A DNA stretch of 64,000 nt from JAICJC01 sp963757605 (GTDB taxonomy: Bacteria; Actinomycetota; Thermoleophilia; Gaiellales; JAICJC01): assembly GCA_963757605.1 (NCBI GenBank), contig CAVWSF010000005.1, positions 558,001-622,000 on the forward strand, in the 5' to 3' direction. Below are positions 51,748-60,214 of this stretch, piece after piece. Both the position numbers and the translations under genes were made by a program. The stretch's first letter is position 1. Each line of letters begins with the position of its first letter. A model generated the notes under the pieces. The model did not search any database and had not been told where the DNA came from. It saw only the letters and a list, made by a program, of their open reading frames with translations.

Positions 51748-53072
51748 CAGAACTTGTAGCGGTACTCGGCCGCGATCGCGTCAGCGTCCATCCCGGCGTA
51801 GGCCGCCGCCTCGGATCGCTTGAGCCGAAGATACGTGTCGAGCATGTCCTCGCCCATCGCCCCGGCGAGCACGTCGTCGGCGGCGAGCGCGTCCAGCACC
51901 TCCTCCAGGCTGAGCGGCAGCCGCTCGGGCGGATCGTCGAGCCGGGCCGGGTTCACGTCCACCGGCTCGCCCGGGTCGGCGCCGGCCCGAAGGCCGGCCA
52001 GGGTCGCCGCGATGACGCCGCCCAGCGCCAGGTAGGGGTTGGCGCTCGAGTCGACCGCCTTCAGCTCGATGTTCAGGCTCTGCTCCTCGCGGCCCCAGAA
52101 CGGCGAGGCCACCCGCACCGGCGCCTCGCGGTTGTCGAACCCCCACGCGCGAAAGACGCCGGCCCACGTGTCGGGCACGAGCCGCTGATAGGAGTTGACG
52201 GTCGGCGAGACGAGGCCGAGGAGGCCCGACATGTGGCCGAGCAGGCCGGCGACGACGTGCCGGCCCTCCGTGCTGAGCGCGCCCTCGGCGGACGGGTCGT
52301 GGAGCAGGTTTCGGCCGTCCTTCCAGACCGAGACGTGCAGGTGGGCACCCGACCCGATCTGGTCGAGGAACGGCTTCGGAGCGAAGCTGGCGCGCATGCC
52401 GTGGGCGACGGCGACGCCGCGGATGGCGTCGCGCACCTTCACCTGCCGGTCGGCCGCCTCGAGCGCAGGGGCGCGCGGCACCGAGATCTCGAACTGGCCC
52501 GCGCCGTACTCGTTCAGGATCCCCTCGGCGGCGATGCCGAGCTCGGCCAGCGCGTCGACGATGGCGAGGACGACGGCGTGCTGCTCGTCGAGGCCGATCG
52601 TGCTGTAGACGGGATGGCGCGGCATCGGCTCGACGCCGCCGTCCGGCGCGCGGCCGCCCAGGTAGAACTCGAGCTCGAACGAGGCCTCGATCGCGAGCCC
52701 TTCCGCCTCGGCGGCGGCCGCCTGGCGCTTCAGGAACGAGCGCGGGCACGCGAACCAGGGCTCGCGGTCGGCCGTGATCAGGTCGCACATGACCGACGCC
52801 GAGCCCGGCGCCCAGGGGAGCTCCGCGTAGGTCTTCGGGTCGGGGACGAGCCGCACCTCGCCGACGGGCGGCATCTGCGGGATGTCGATCAGCTCGTCCC
52901 GGACGTTCAGCGCCATCTGGGCCCGGGTCGAGCCGACTCCCTCCGTCAGCTTGCGCCTGAGGCTGCCGCTGCCGACGGCCTTGGCGTGCACGATCGACGA
53001 GTAGTCGCAGAAGAGAAAACGGACGATCCGGGTGCCCTGAAGGCGCGCACGTTCGACCAGATCCCCCTCCAT
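51747..53072 (-). CDS. Glutamine-synthetase-like ligase (type III / gamma-glutamylpolyamine-synthetase-like)
   Basis: A 441-residue GS-fold protein: beta-grasp domain (about 1-95), then EASFELEFYL (metal-binding glutamates, about 133), NEYGAGQFEIS (about 198), GSGAHLHVSVW (ATP/metal site, about 247) and RVASPFW (about 328). Such proteins usually ligate glutamate to amines instead of ammonia. The amidohydrolase partner supports a gamma-glutamyl pathway. It is divergent from an AstE-like gene 28 bp away. Confidence 0.88.
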   Translation of the reverse strand: MEGDLVERARLQGTRIVRFLFCDYSSIVHAKAVGSGSLRRKLTEGVGSTRAQMALNVRDELIDIPQMPPVGEVRLVPDPKTYAELPWAPGSASVMCDLITADREPWFACPRSFLKRQAAAAEAEGLAIEASFELEFYLGGRAPDGGVEPMPRHPVYSTIGLDEQHAVVLAIVDALAELGIAAEGILNEYGAGQFEISVPRAPALEAADRQVKVRDAIRGVAVAHGMRASFAPKPFLDQIGSGAHLHVSVWKDGRNLLHDPSAEGALSTEGRHVVAGLLGHMSGLLGLVSPTVNSYQRLVPDTWAGVFRAWGFDNREAPVRVASPFWGREEQSLNIELKAVDSSANPYLALGGVIAATLAGLRAGADPGEPVDVNPARLDDPPERLPLSLEEVLDALAADDVLAGAMGEDMLDTYLRLKRSEAAAYAGMDADAIAAEYRYKF

Positions 53073-53100
53073 CCTCGGAGAATCGTGTCACACTCCCCGC

Positions 53101-54036
53101 GTGTTGTCACGAAGGACGCTCACGTTCGACTCGCCCGCGCTGGCCGGCGAGGAGTGGCCCTGCTACGAGGCGACGGGCTCGGCGGACGGGCCGCGGCTGT
53201 GCGTCCTGGGCGGCGTGCACGGCTGCGAGTACTCCGGCATCGCGGCGGTCTGCCGCTTCATGCGCGGCCTCGACACGTCGGTGCTGAGCGGCACGATCGT
53301 GGCGGTGCCGATCGTGAGCCCCGCGATGTTCGCCGGCCGGGCGGCGTTCGTCTCCCCGGCCGACGGCAAGAACCCCAACCGCTGCTTCCCCGGCGACCCG
53401 GACGGGACGTACTCCGACCAGCTCGCCCACCACATCTTCACCGAGCTGATCGCGCCGTCCGACGCGCTGATCGACGTGCACGGCGGCGACCTGGTCGAGG
53501 CGCTCGAGCCGTTCACCCTGTACGACGAGTCGCCCGTCGCCGACCGGGCCCGGGTCATGGCCGTCGCCTACGGCCTGCAGTACGTGGTGAACCCCGAGCC
53601 GGCGGGCACCGCCATCGGCGGCACGACGAGCGCGGCGGCGGCCGCGGCCGGGATCCCCGGCATCACGCCCGAGGCGGGCGGGTGCGGTCTGCTCGAGGAG
53701 GAGGCCATCGAGGCGCACGCCCGCGGGCTCGGGAACGTGGCGCGGGCGCTCGGCATGCTGCCCGGCGAGCCGGAGCCACCGGAGCGGCCGCAGCGGCTGG
53801 TTCGGCGCTTCATCTGGCTGCGGGCGAAGCAGGCCGGCTGGTGGCAGCCTGACGTCGGCCCCGGCGAGTCGGTCGCCGCCGGCGCGCGCCTGGGGGTCGT
53901 CTGCGACCCGTTCGGCGACGAGCTCGAGGCGGTGACAACCCCAGAGGCCGGCGTGCCGCTCTTCGTCACGTCGAGCCCGGCGGTCGCCGACGACGGCATC
54001 CTGCTCGGGCTGGGCGCCGGCATCTCCGAGATGTGA
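53101..54036 (+). CDS. AstE/aspartoacylase-family metallohydrolase
   Basis: A 311-residue M14-like zinc deacylase: GGVHGCEYSG (zinc His and Glu, about residue 38), NPNRCFPG and DVHGGDL (third ligand, about 125), ITPEAGGCG with catalytic glutamate and a C-terminal beta domain. It would remove an acyl group from an N-acyl amino acid or amine. GTG start; the short divergent spacer from the GS-like gene suggests shared control. Confidence 0.86.
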   Translation: MLSRRTLTFDSPALAGEEWPCYEATGSADGPRLCVLGGVHGCEYSGIAAVCRFMRGLDTSVLSGTIVAVPIVSPAMFAGRAAFVSPADGKNPNRCFPGDPDGTYSDQLAHHIFTELIAPSDALIDVHGGDLVEALEPFTLYDESPVADRARVMAVAYGLQYVVNPEPAGTAIGGTTSAAAAAAGIPGITPEAGGCGLLEEEAIEAHARGLGNVARALGMLPGEPEPPERPQRLVRRFIWLRAKQAGWWQPDVGPGESVAAGARLGVVCDPFGDELEAVTTPEAGVPLFVTSSPAVADDGILLGLGAGISEM

Positions 54037-54049
54037 GGAGCCGCCGCTC

Positions 54050-54472
54050 TCAGTCCAGCTCGCCCTCGCCGCTTCGCTCGTGGTGGGGCAATCCGTCTGC
54101 CGGAAGCGCGTAGTAGTCGCCGGCCTGGGACACGTACCAGTGGCTCGTGACGCGAAGCCCCGTGGGGTTGTCGAGCGTCCCAGCGGCGATGCTGATCGTC
54201 ACGTGGTCCGGCAAGTCCCAGAACAGGCTCGATCCGCATTCGCCGCAGAACCCGCGCCGGGCATGCGCATCGGAGCGAGGGCTCTGAACCCAGCGCAGAC
54301 CGCGAGCCTCGATGAGGACGAGATCTGAAGGCTGGCAGGCCGCCGTCGCGGAAACGTGGCCGTGCCAGCGACGACACTCCACGCAGTGGCAGAGCAACAC
54401 GTCTTCGACTGGGCCACGCACCTCGTATCGGACGGCTCCGCAGAGGCACTGGCCCTTGGCGTGGGGCGGCAC
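54050..54472 (-). CDS. GFA/CENP-V-family zinc protein
   Basis: A 140-residue protein with the cysteine pattern of glutathione-dependent formaldehyde-activating-like enzymes: QCLCGAVRY (two cysteines), LCHCVECRRWHG (three) and FCGECGSSLFW (two). These bind two zinc ions. The activity is unproven for most members. Convergent with the AstE-like gene. Confidence 0.88.
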   Translation of the reverse strand: MPPHAKGQCLCGAVRYEVRGPVEDVLLCHCVECRRWHGHVSATAACQPSDLVLIEARGLRWVQSPRSDAHARRGFCGECGSSLFWDLPDHVTISIAAGTLDNPTGLRVTSHWYVSQAGDYYALPADGLPHHERSGEGELD

Positions 54473-54541
54473 GGTGTCGATGCCGCGAGCCTAACCGAGC
54501 CGCGCCATGCCGGCGCGGGCCTCGCGGGCGAGCACGGCCGT

Positions 54542-54547
54542 TAGCAT
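54542..54547 (+). promoter_or_regulatory. -10 box for leaderless GNAT gene
   Basis: TAGCAT lies 6 nt before the GTG at 54554, the same hexamer and spacing as at 18534. Confidence 0.5.
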
Positions 54548-54553
54548 GGCGGC

Positions 54554-55030
54554 GTGGACATCCGACCGGTGCCGCCCCAGTCAGCCGATGCCCGGCGCCT
54601 CCTGGCCGACTACCTCGACGACCTGGAGCGCCGCCTCGACGGCTGGACGAAGGCCGGGTACGTCGACGCACCCCCCGAGGAGCTCGTGCCGCCGGCCGGT
54701 GCGCTCCTGGTGGGGTACGAGGACGGCGAGCCGGTGGCCTGCGGCGCCGTGCACGTGATCGCTCCGGGGATCGCCGAGGTGAAGCGGATGTTCGTGGCGC
54801 CGCGTGTCCGCGGCCGTGGGCTGGGCCGGGTTCTCCTCGACGCGCTCGAGCGGGCAGCGGTCGAGCTCGGCTGCGACGTCGCCCGGCTCGACTCGATCGA
54901 GCCGCTAAGGGAGGCGATGGCGCTCTACAGCAGCTCCGGGTATGCGGAGATCGGGGACTACAACGGCAACCCGAACGCGACCGCCTGGCTGGAGCGGCGG
55001 CTCACGGCAGTCCCAGAGCCAGGCTCCTAG
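54554..55030 (+). CDS. GNAT-family N-acetyltransferase
   Basis: A 158-residue GNAT with KRMFVAPRVRGRGLGRVLL (acetyl-CoA loop RGRGLG, about residues 76-94) and EAMALYSSSGYAEIGDYN at the end strand, typical of small-molecule acetyltransferases. GTG start with a leaderless promoter. Convergent with the glyoxalase-like gene. Confidence 0.86.
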   Translation: MDIRPVPPQSADARRLLADYLDDLERRLDGWTKAGYVDAPPEELVPPAGALLVGYEDGEPVACGAVHVIAPGIAEVKRMFVAPRVRGRGLGRVLLDALERAAVELGCDVARLDSIEPLREAMALYSSSGYAEIGDYNGNPNATAWLERRLTAVPEPGS

Positions 55031-55056
55031 CGGGCGACTGATCCGAGCCCGACGGT

Positions 55057-55434
55057 TCAGGCGTCGAGCGGCTGCGCGAAGTACCACGAGTGACCCTCGG
55101 GATCGCGAGCGTGGTACCGCCGTTCTCCATAGGCCTGATCGGCCGGCTCGTCGACGATCTCCGCTCCGGCGGCGCGCGCTCGATCGCAATGGGCATCGAC
55201 GTTCGCCACGTAGACGTAGAGGAGCACCGCGGTGCCGCCAAGCCGTCTCGGGCTGGTCGGCTCCGCGGGCTGGCCGAGAGACACCTCGCCGTCTCCGAGC
55301 CTCATCTCGGCATGGTCGACACGGCCACCCTCCGACGTCATGCGCGACGTCTCCTCGAACCCGAACGCGCGTGACAGGAAGCCGAGCGCCGCCGCCGCGT
55401 CCTCATAGAGCAGATATGGGGTCACGGTCTGCAC
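55057..55434 (-). CDS. Glyoxalase/bleomycin-resistance-like (PhnB type) protein
   Basis: A 125-residue vicinal-oxygen-chelate protein: VTPYLLYEDAAAALGFLSRAFGF at the N-terminus, then VDHAEMRLGDGEVSLG and YGERRYHARDPEGHSWYFAQ (Glu/His ligand positions). Most PhnB-like members are uncharacterised. GTG start 10 bp downstream of the cupin gene stop; same direction. Confidence 0.88.
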   Translation of the reverse strand: MQTVTPYLLYEDAAAALGFLSRAFGFEETSRMTSEGGRVDHAEMRLGDGEVSLGQPAEPTSPRRLGGTAVLLYVYVANVDAHCDRARAAGAEIVDEPADQAYGERRYHARDPEGHSWYFAQPLDA

Positions 55435-55444
55435 AGGACTGCCG

Positions 55445-56080
55445 TTAGCCGACGAGCTCGCGAAACGCCGGCTCGTCCCGGAGCGAGTCGAGGTCGGTGT
55501 CCTCCTTCGCGAGGTCGCGGAGGCTCGGCCGCCGCTCGAACGCGACCCGGAGGTGGCCGATCGCATCCTCGGTGCGGCCGCCTGCCAGCGCCTCGCAGCA
55601 GGCGAGGTTGTAGAGCGGCGTCGCGTACTCAGTCGCCTCGAGCGGCTCGCGGGCGCGGTCGATCACCGCGTCGTACTCGCCGGCCTCGTATGCGGGATGG
55701 AACTCCGCCCAGACCTCCCAGCCGCCGGCCTCGTACGGCTGTCCGACGGTGCTGCCGACGGCCAGCACCGTCGTCCCCGCCTCCTCGGCGAATGCGGTCC
55801 GGTTGACCTCCGGCCCGACGAACACGAGCGTGCCAACGGGCGCATCCACGGTGTCGCCGTCGATCTCGAACCGCGCGCGGCCGCGCAGGACGGCGTACAG
55901 CTCCTCGATGCCCGGGTCCTCCCGGTGCTCGGGCATCAGCCGGTCGCCGACGTTCGCGGCCGTCCACGCGTTCGTCCCGAACGCGCTGATCCCCATGTGG
56001 TGGCGGACGGGCCGCATATGCGTGTCCTGGCGATATGCGATGTCCTGCAGCTCGTCGACGGTGGCAACCCGATAGCCCAT
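55445..56080 (-). CDS. Cupin-TPR protein (paralogue A)
   Basis: A 211-residue protein: a cupin domain (about 25-115; GIEELYAVLRGRARFEIDG, TLVFVGPE) joined to a helical repeat (about 130-200; YNLACCEALAGGRTEDAIGHL). It is paralogous to the gene at 58.25 kb, with the same domain order and length and related motifs. The metal-binding histidines of classical cupins are only partly kept. Function unknown. Confidence 0.8.
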   Translation of the reverse strand: MGYRVATVDELQDIAYRQDTHMRPVRHHMGISAFGTNAWTAANVGDRLMPEHREDPGIEELYAVLRGRARFEIDGDTVDAPVGTLVFVGPEVNRTAFAEEAGTTVLAVGSTVGQPYEAGGWEVWAEFHPAYEAGEYDAVIDRAREPLEATEYATPLYNLACCEALAGGRTEDAIGHLRVAFERRPSLRDLAKEDTDLDSLRDEPAFRELVG

Positions 56081-56087
56081 GGCCGAG

Positions 56088-56723
56088 TCAGAGTATCGCG
56101 GTTAGGCCTGGGCGATGCACGCCGTCGAATCGTTTGTCATTCGAGCTACGAAGGATGGCCGCGGGCACGGTGTCCAGGTGGGTCACTGCGGCATGAACGC
56201 GCGCGCGGAGCGTTGCGAGCGACGGGTCGATGCCGCGCCACACGACGTGCCCGGTCGGACCGATCACGAAGACCGTCCCGGGGGTCGAAACCCGGTAGGC
56301 ACGCCACACGGCCCCGGTACGGTCGGACGTGAGATATGGGCCAACGCGGACACCCACGGACCTGGCGAACTCCACGATCGAGCCGGGCGGCCTTCCTCGA
56401 TCGACGACGACGTACGACGTTCCCAACCCCGCCGGCCCGATCAGCTTTGGCGCGATCGCGCCGACCCGCCGGAGGTCGGCGGCACACGGGCGGCAGGTTG
56501 GAGTGATGAACGCCAACACGACGCTGTGACCGCTGAATGTCGTCGCCGTCACGACTTCCCGCTGCCCCGCAAGCGTGAACGGCGGGGCGACCGCGCCGAT
56601 GGGAATGCCCGGCGATCGTGGCTGGTGACCGCTCCCGCCATCACGACCCACCACGGAAAACGCCACACCGATGACGCCGCCCACGGCGACCAACGCGGCC
56701 AGCGTTGCGAACACGGGTCTCAC
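56088..56723 (-). CDS. Membrane-anchored redoxin (TlpA/AhpC-like)
   Basis: A 211-residue protein: N-terminal membrane anchor (about 5-25), then a thioredoxin-fold domain with FITPTCRPCAADLRRV (CxxC, about residue 78) and PGTVFVIGPTGHVVWRG (cis-proline region). It probably handles extracytoplasmic disulfides. The last 25 residues extend past the fold. GTG start. Downstream of it lies the cupin gene in the same direction. Confidence 0.85.
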   Translation of the reverse strand: MRPVFATLAALVAVGGVIGVAFSVVGRDGGSGHQPRSPGIPIGAVAPPFTLAGQREVVTATTFSGHSVVLAFITPTCRPCAADLRRVGAIAPKLIGPAGLGTSYVVVDRGRPPGSIVEFARSVGVRVGPYLTSDRTGAVWRAYRVSTPGTVFVIGPTGHVVWRGIDPSLATLRARVHAAVTHLDTVPAAILRSSNDKRFDGVHRPGLTAIL

Positions 56724-56769
56724 GACTCGTTACGGATGATACTACGTTGGCGTGTGCGAGAATCGAACG

Positions 56770-57084
56770 ATGAGGCTTGCCGATGTGAGCCTTCTCGCGG
56801 GCCGGCTTCGAGGAGTCACCGAGACCACCCGCGGCGGCATGCTGAACTGGAGGTATCGCGGCCGCCTGGTGGCTCGACAGCTCGACGAGCGTCACGTCGT
56901 CATCCGCGCGGCGTTCGACTCCAGAGACTTCATGCACCGGTCGTTCCCCGACACGTTCTCGATCCCGACACGCTACGCCAAGCACATGATGATCGTCGCC
57001 GACATCGAGCACGGCAACGCCCATGCCATCGAAGACGCGATCATCGGCGCCTGGGAGCTCCAGTCGGGAAGGCGGCCCGGGTGA
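56770..57084 (+). CDS. MmcQ/YjbR-like protein
   Basis: A 104-residue protein with the short MmcQ/YjbR fold: LRGVTETTRGGMLNWRYRGRLVARQLDE near the N-terminus and a C-terminal EDAIIGAWELQ helix. These are predicted DNA-binding, CyaY-like proteins of unknown role. The ATG at 56770 is the first in the conserved region; a GTG at 56752 is possible. It ends 1 bp before the convergent GNAT gene. Confidence 0.7.
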   Translation: MRLADVSLLAGRLRGVTETTRGGMLNWRYRGRLVARQLDERHVVIRAAFDSRDFMHRSFPDTFSIPTRYAKHMMIVADIEHGNAHAIEDAIIGAWELQSGRRPG

Positions 57085-57085
57085 G

Positions 57086-57541
57086 TCACGTGATCTCGAG
57101 CCGCAGCAAGATCTCGTTGTCGAACACGCGGTCGCCCGTCTGCGTGAACCCATACCGCTCGTAGAACCCGAGCGGGCTGCCGTCGCCCTCGCCGCAGCTC
57201 GTCCACATCACCTCCACCCCGGGTCGGGCGCGGAAGTACTCCACGATGAGATCGAGCGCCGCGGCGCCGTATCCCTGTCCCTGGTAGCGCTGGTCGATCA
57301 AGAGCCTCCAGAGATACTGCGAGATGTAGCCGGGCCGATCGACCTCGTCGCTGATCATCACGAAGCCGACCGGGATGTCCTCGGCGTAGATCGCCCAGTA
57401 GATGGCGCGACCGCCCGGGTCCTCGACCGCCTCCACCAGCGACTCGGCCACACCGGCGACGAACCGCTCCTGGATCGGCGAGACGCTGAGAGCCTCGATC
57501 AGGCCGCGGTTCGAGTCGTCGATCGGACGGAGGGAGACCAC
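57086..57541 (-). CDS. GNAT-family N-acetyltransferase (SpeG/diamine-type-like)
   Basis: A 151-residue GNAT with LLIDQRYQGQGYGAAAL (acetyl-CoA loop, about residues 80-97), GFVMISDEVDRPGYIS and GFYERYGFTQTGD. The overall form resembles spermidine/diamine acetyltransferases such as BltD. GTG start. Polyamine specificity is a guess from similarity. Confidence 0.84.
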   Translation of the reverse strand: MVSLRPIDDSNRGLIEALSVSPIQERFVAGVAESLVEAVEDPGGRAIYWAIYAEDIPVGFVMISDEVDRPGYISQYLWRLLIDQRYQGQGYGAAALDLIVEYFRARPGVEVMWTSCGEGDGSPLGFYERYGFTQTGDRVFDNEILLRLEIT

Positions 57542-57629
57542 AGCCGCGACGCTACCTGACCACCCACCGATGAGTTCCGGGCGGAAGCGGCGTCTAGAGC
57601 ACAGGACCCGAGACCAAGGAGCTCTGACC

Positions 57630-58202
57630 ATGCGAAAGCTGATCGCGTTGGTGTTCCACTACTCGCTGAACGGCCTTCTCGCCGACGAGGGCACCGAGTA
57701 CTACCGGTTCTGCTTCGAGCTGCTCGACGAGGCCGGCGGCGCGAGCGACGATGACGAGTCGCTCGACTTCCTCCAGGGGGCGCACGCGCACGTCATGGGC
57801 CGCACCGCCTACGAGGGCATGTCCACGAGCCTCCCGGCGCACCCCGATCATCCGTGGGCCGGCATCCTCAATACCGGGCGCAAGGTCGTCTTCTCCCGGA
57901 CGCTCCAGACCGCCGACTGGGCCAACACCACGATCGCCGCCGGTGACACGACGGAGGAGATCGACAAGCTCCGGCATGGCGGCGACGGCCACATCATCGT
58001 CTGGGGCGGCGTCACCCTCTGGCGGTCGCTCATCCAGCTCGACCTGATGGACGAGTTCCACCTCGGCTTGCACCCGTACATCGCCGACGAGGGCACCCGG
58101 CTCTTCGACGACGTCCCCAAGGGCTACCGGCTCGACTTGATCTCAAGCACCGCCTTGGGGTCGACCGGGATCCTCGAGCTGCAGTACCGGCGGCACCGCT
58201 GA
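57630..58202 (+). CDS. DHFR-like reductase (RibD C-terminal family)
   Basis: A 190-residue protein with the RibD C-terminal fold: KLIALVFHYSLNGLLAD, AHVMGRTAYEGM (about residue 54), KVVFSRTL, and HIIVWGGVTLWRSLI (glycine-rich cofactor loop, about 120), ELHLGLHPYI-like strand. It probably uses NADPH, substrate unknown. AAGGAG 8 nt upstream fixes the ATG. Confidence 0.86.
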   Translation: MRKLIALVFHYSLNGLLADEGTEYYRFCFELLDEAGGASDDDESLDFLQGAHAHVMGRTAYEGMSTSLPAHPDHPWAGILNTGRKVVFSRTLQTADWANTTIAAGDTTEEIDKLRHGGDGHIIVWGGVTLWRSLIQLDLMDEFHLGLHPYIADEGTRLFDDVPKGYRLDLISSTALGSTGILELQYRRHR

Positions 58203-58249
58203 CCAGCCGATCGTGGTGTTTCGGGCTACTGTGGTAGGGAGGTGATCGG

Positions 58250-58888
58250 ATGAACGACAAGCCGAACTGGCACGTCGCGCACCTCGACGACATCGAGCGG
58301 CGCGGCAGAGACATCCCGGTGCGCGAGCACCTCGGGATTCACGCGTTCGGAATCAACGCCTTCACGCCCAGGGAGGACGGCACGCTCGTCAATGAGCACG
58401 ACGAGGCCGGGACGGGCCAGGAGGAGCTGTACATCGTGCTCGACGGGAAGGTGACCTTCGAGGTCGACGGCGAGGTGGTCGACACCCAGCCGGGGTCACT
58501 CGTCTACGTCGGGCCGGAGTCGCGGCGGAAGGCGACCGGCGACGGAACCGTCCTCGTCGTCGGCGCCACACCCGGCGAGGCGTACCAGGGCATCGACTGG
58601 GGAGAGGCATGGCCGTTCCACAGCGAGTCCATGACGGCCTACGGCGAGGAGCGGTACGCCGACGCGCTCGAAGCGGTCCGCAGTGCCCTCGAGCACATGC
58701 CGGACCACGCGGGCCTGAATTACAACTACGCGTGCTTCGCAACGCTCGCGGGCGACACGAGCGACGAGACGTTCGCCCACCTCCGGCGGGCCGTCGAGCT
58801 GCACCCGCGATTCCGCGAGGACGCACGCAGAGACGACGACTTCGCCGCAGTACGCGACGACCCACGGTTCGAGCAGGCTCTTCGCTGA
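58250..58888 (+). CDS. Cupin-TPR protein (paralogue B)
   Basis: A 212-residue protein with a cupin domain (about 25-115; GQEELYIVLDGKVTFEVDG, SLVYVGPE) followed by a TPR-like helical repeat (LNYNYACFATLAGDTSDETFAHL). It shares domain order, length and the motif HLGIHAFGINAF / HMGISAFGTNAW with paralogue A on the other strand. GGGAGGTGA gives a strong ribosome site. Function unknown. Confidence 0.8.
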   Translation: MNDKPNWHVAHLDDIERRGRDIPVREHLGIHAFGINAFTPREDGTLVNEHDEAGTGQEELYIVLDGKVTFEVDGEVVDTQPGSLVYVGPESRRKATGDGTVLVVGATPGEAYQGIDWGEAWPFHSESMTAYGEERYADALEAVRSALEHMPDHAGLNYNYACFATLAGDTSDETFAHLRRAVELHPRFREDARRDDDFAAVRDDPRFEQALR

Positions 58889-58891
58889 GCG

Positions 58892-60214
58892 CTACAGCTT
58901 GTCCGCCAGCAGATCGAGCAGCCGCGCCCACGCGTCCGTCCCCTCCCGCAGCCGGCTGAGCCGGAAGAACTCGTTGGGGCCATGGAAGCCCTCGTCGGAG
59001 CTCGAGAAGGAGAAGAGCAGCGTGTCGAGGCCGAGCGCCCGGCGCAGCAGGACCGCCGCCGGGAGCGTGCCGCCCGCCCGCGCCCGCAGCACCCGGCGCC
59101 CCGGGTAGACCGCCCGCAACGCCTCCTCGGCCGCGGCAAGAGCGGGATGGTCGCGCCGCATCGCGTAGGCGGCGATGCCGCCCGGCACCTCCTCGACCGA
59201 CGCCGTGACGCCGTCCGGGCAGCGGCCGAGGACATGGCGGGCGATGGCCGCGGCGATCCTCTGGGGGTCCTGGTCGGGGACGAGCCGGCAGGTGAGGTAC
59301 GCACGCGCCACGGCGGGGATGACCGTGTAGCGGCCGCCGCCTTCGATCTGGCTGATCTCGAGCGTCGGGCGCGCCGTCAGCCGCTCGAGCGGCGTGTAGC
59401 CGTTCTGGCCGTGCAGCCGGGGCGAACCCACCTCGGCGCGGTAGGCGCGCTCGTCGAATGGCATCTCCGCGATCTCGAACCGGTCGTCGCCGGTGAGGTC
59501 GACGACATCGTCCATGAACCCGTCGACCGTGACCGCGCCGTCGGGCCGGTGCAGCGTCGCCAGGATCTCGGCCAGCGCCTGAAGCGGGTTCAGCACCGCG
59601 CCGCCGTGCCGTCCCGAATGGAGGTCGGCGGACGGTCCCCTCACCGACACCTCGACGGCGAGCATGCCGCGCGCGGCGACGTTGAGCGACGGCTGCTCGG
59701 CCGACCACATCGCCCCGTCGGCCGAGATCGCGACGTCGGCCTGGAGCGCGTCGCGGTGCGCGAGCAGGGCCGGCTCGAGGCTCGGACTCCCGATCTCCTC
59801 CTCGCCCTCCAGCAGGATGCGCACGTTCACGGGCAGGCGGCCCCGCTCCTCCAGCAGCCGCTCGACCGCCCCGAGCGCCGCCAGCATCGGGCCCTTGTCG
59901 TCGCTCGTCCCGCGGCCGTACATGCGCTCGTCGCGGATGACGGGCTCGAAGGGCAGCGTACGCCAGGCGGCCGCCTCGCCGACCGGCTGGACGTCGTAGT
60001 GCGCGTAGACGAGGACGGTCGGCGCCCCCTCCGCGCCCGTCCACTCGCCCAGGACGAGCGGGTGGCCTGCGGTCGGGACGACCCGGCCGTTCAGCCCCTC
60101 GAGCCGCTTCGCCAGCCAGGCCGCCGCCCGCCCGACGTCGTCGCGCCGGGCCGGATCGCCGCTCACGCTCGGGATCGCCACGAGCTCCTCGAGCGCGGCG
60201 ACGGTCACCGCCAC
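58892..60214 (-). CDS. M20-family dipeptidase
   Basis: A 440-residue di-zinc peptidase: VLVYAHYDVQPVGE (first zinc ligand and Asp, about residue 70), GTSDDKGPMLAAL (bridging Asp), ILLEGEEEIGS (catalytic and zinc glutamates, about 132), and FHGPNEFFRL (last histidine). A lid domain with LHSGRHGG lies between. Matches the carboxypeptidase/dipeptidase (PepV/CPG2-type) M20 group. Starts 10 bp inside the creatininase end. Confidence 0.92.
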   Translation of the reverse strand: MAVTVAALEELVAIPSVSGDPARRDDVGRAAAWLAKRLEGLNGRVVPTAGHPLVLGEWTGAEGAPTVLVYAHYDVQPVGEAAAWRTLPFEPVIRDERMYGRGTSDDKGPMLAALGAVERLLEERGRLPVNVRILLEGEEEIGSPSLEPALLAHRDALQADVAISADGAMWSAEQPSLNVAARGMLAVEVSVRGPSADLHSGRHGGAVLNPLQALAEILATLHRPDGAVTVDGFMDDVVDLTGDDRFEIAEMPFDERAYRAEVGSPRLHGQNGYTPLERLTARPTLEISQIEGGGRYTVIPAVARAYLTCRLVPDQDPQRIAAAIARHVLGRCPDGVTASVEEVPGGIAAYAMRRDHPALAAAEEALRAVYPGRRVLRARAGGTLPAAVLLRRALGLDTLLFSFSSSDEGFHGPNEFFRLSRLREGTDAWARLLDLLADKL

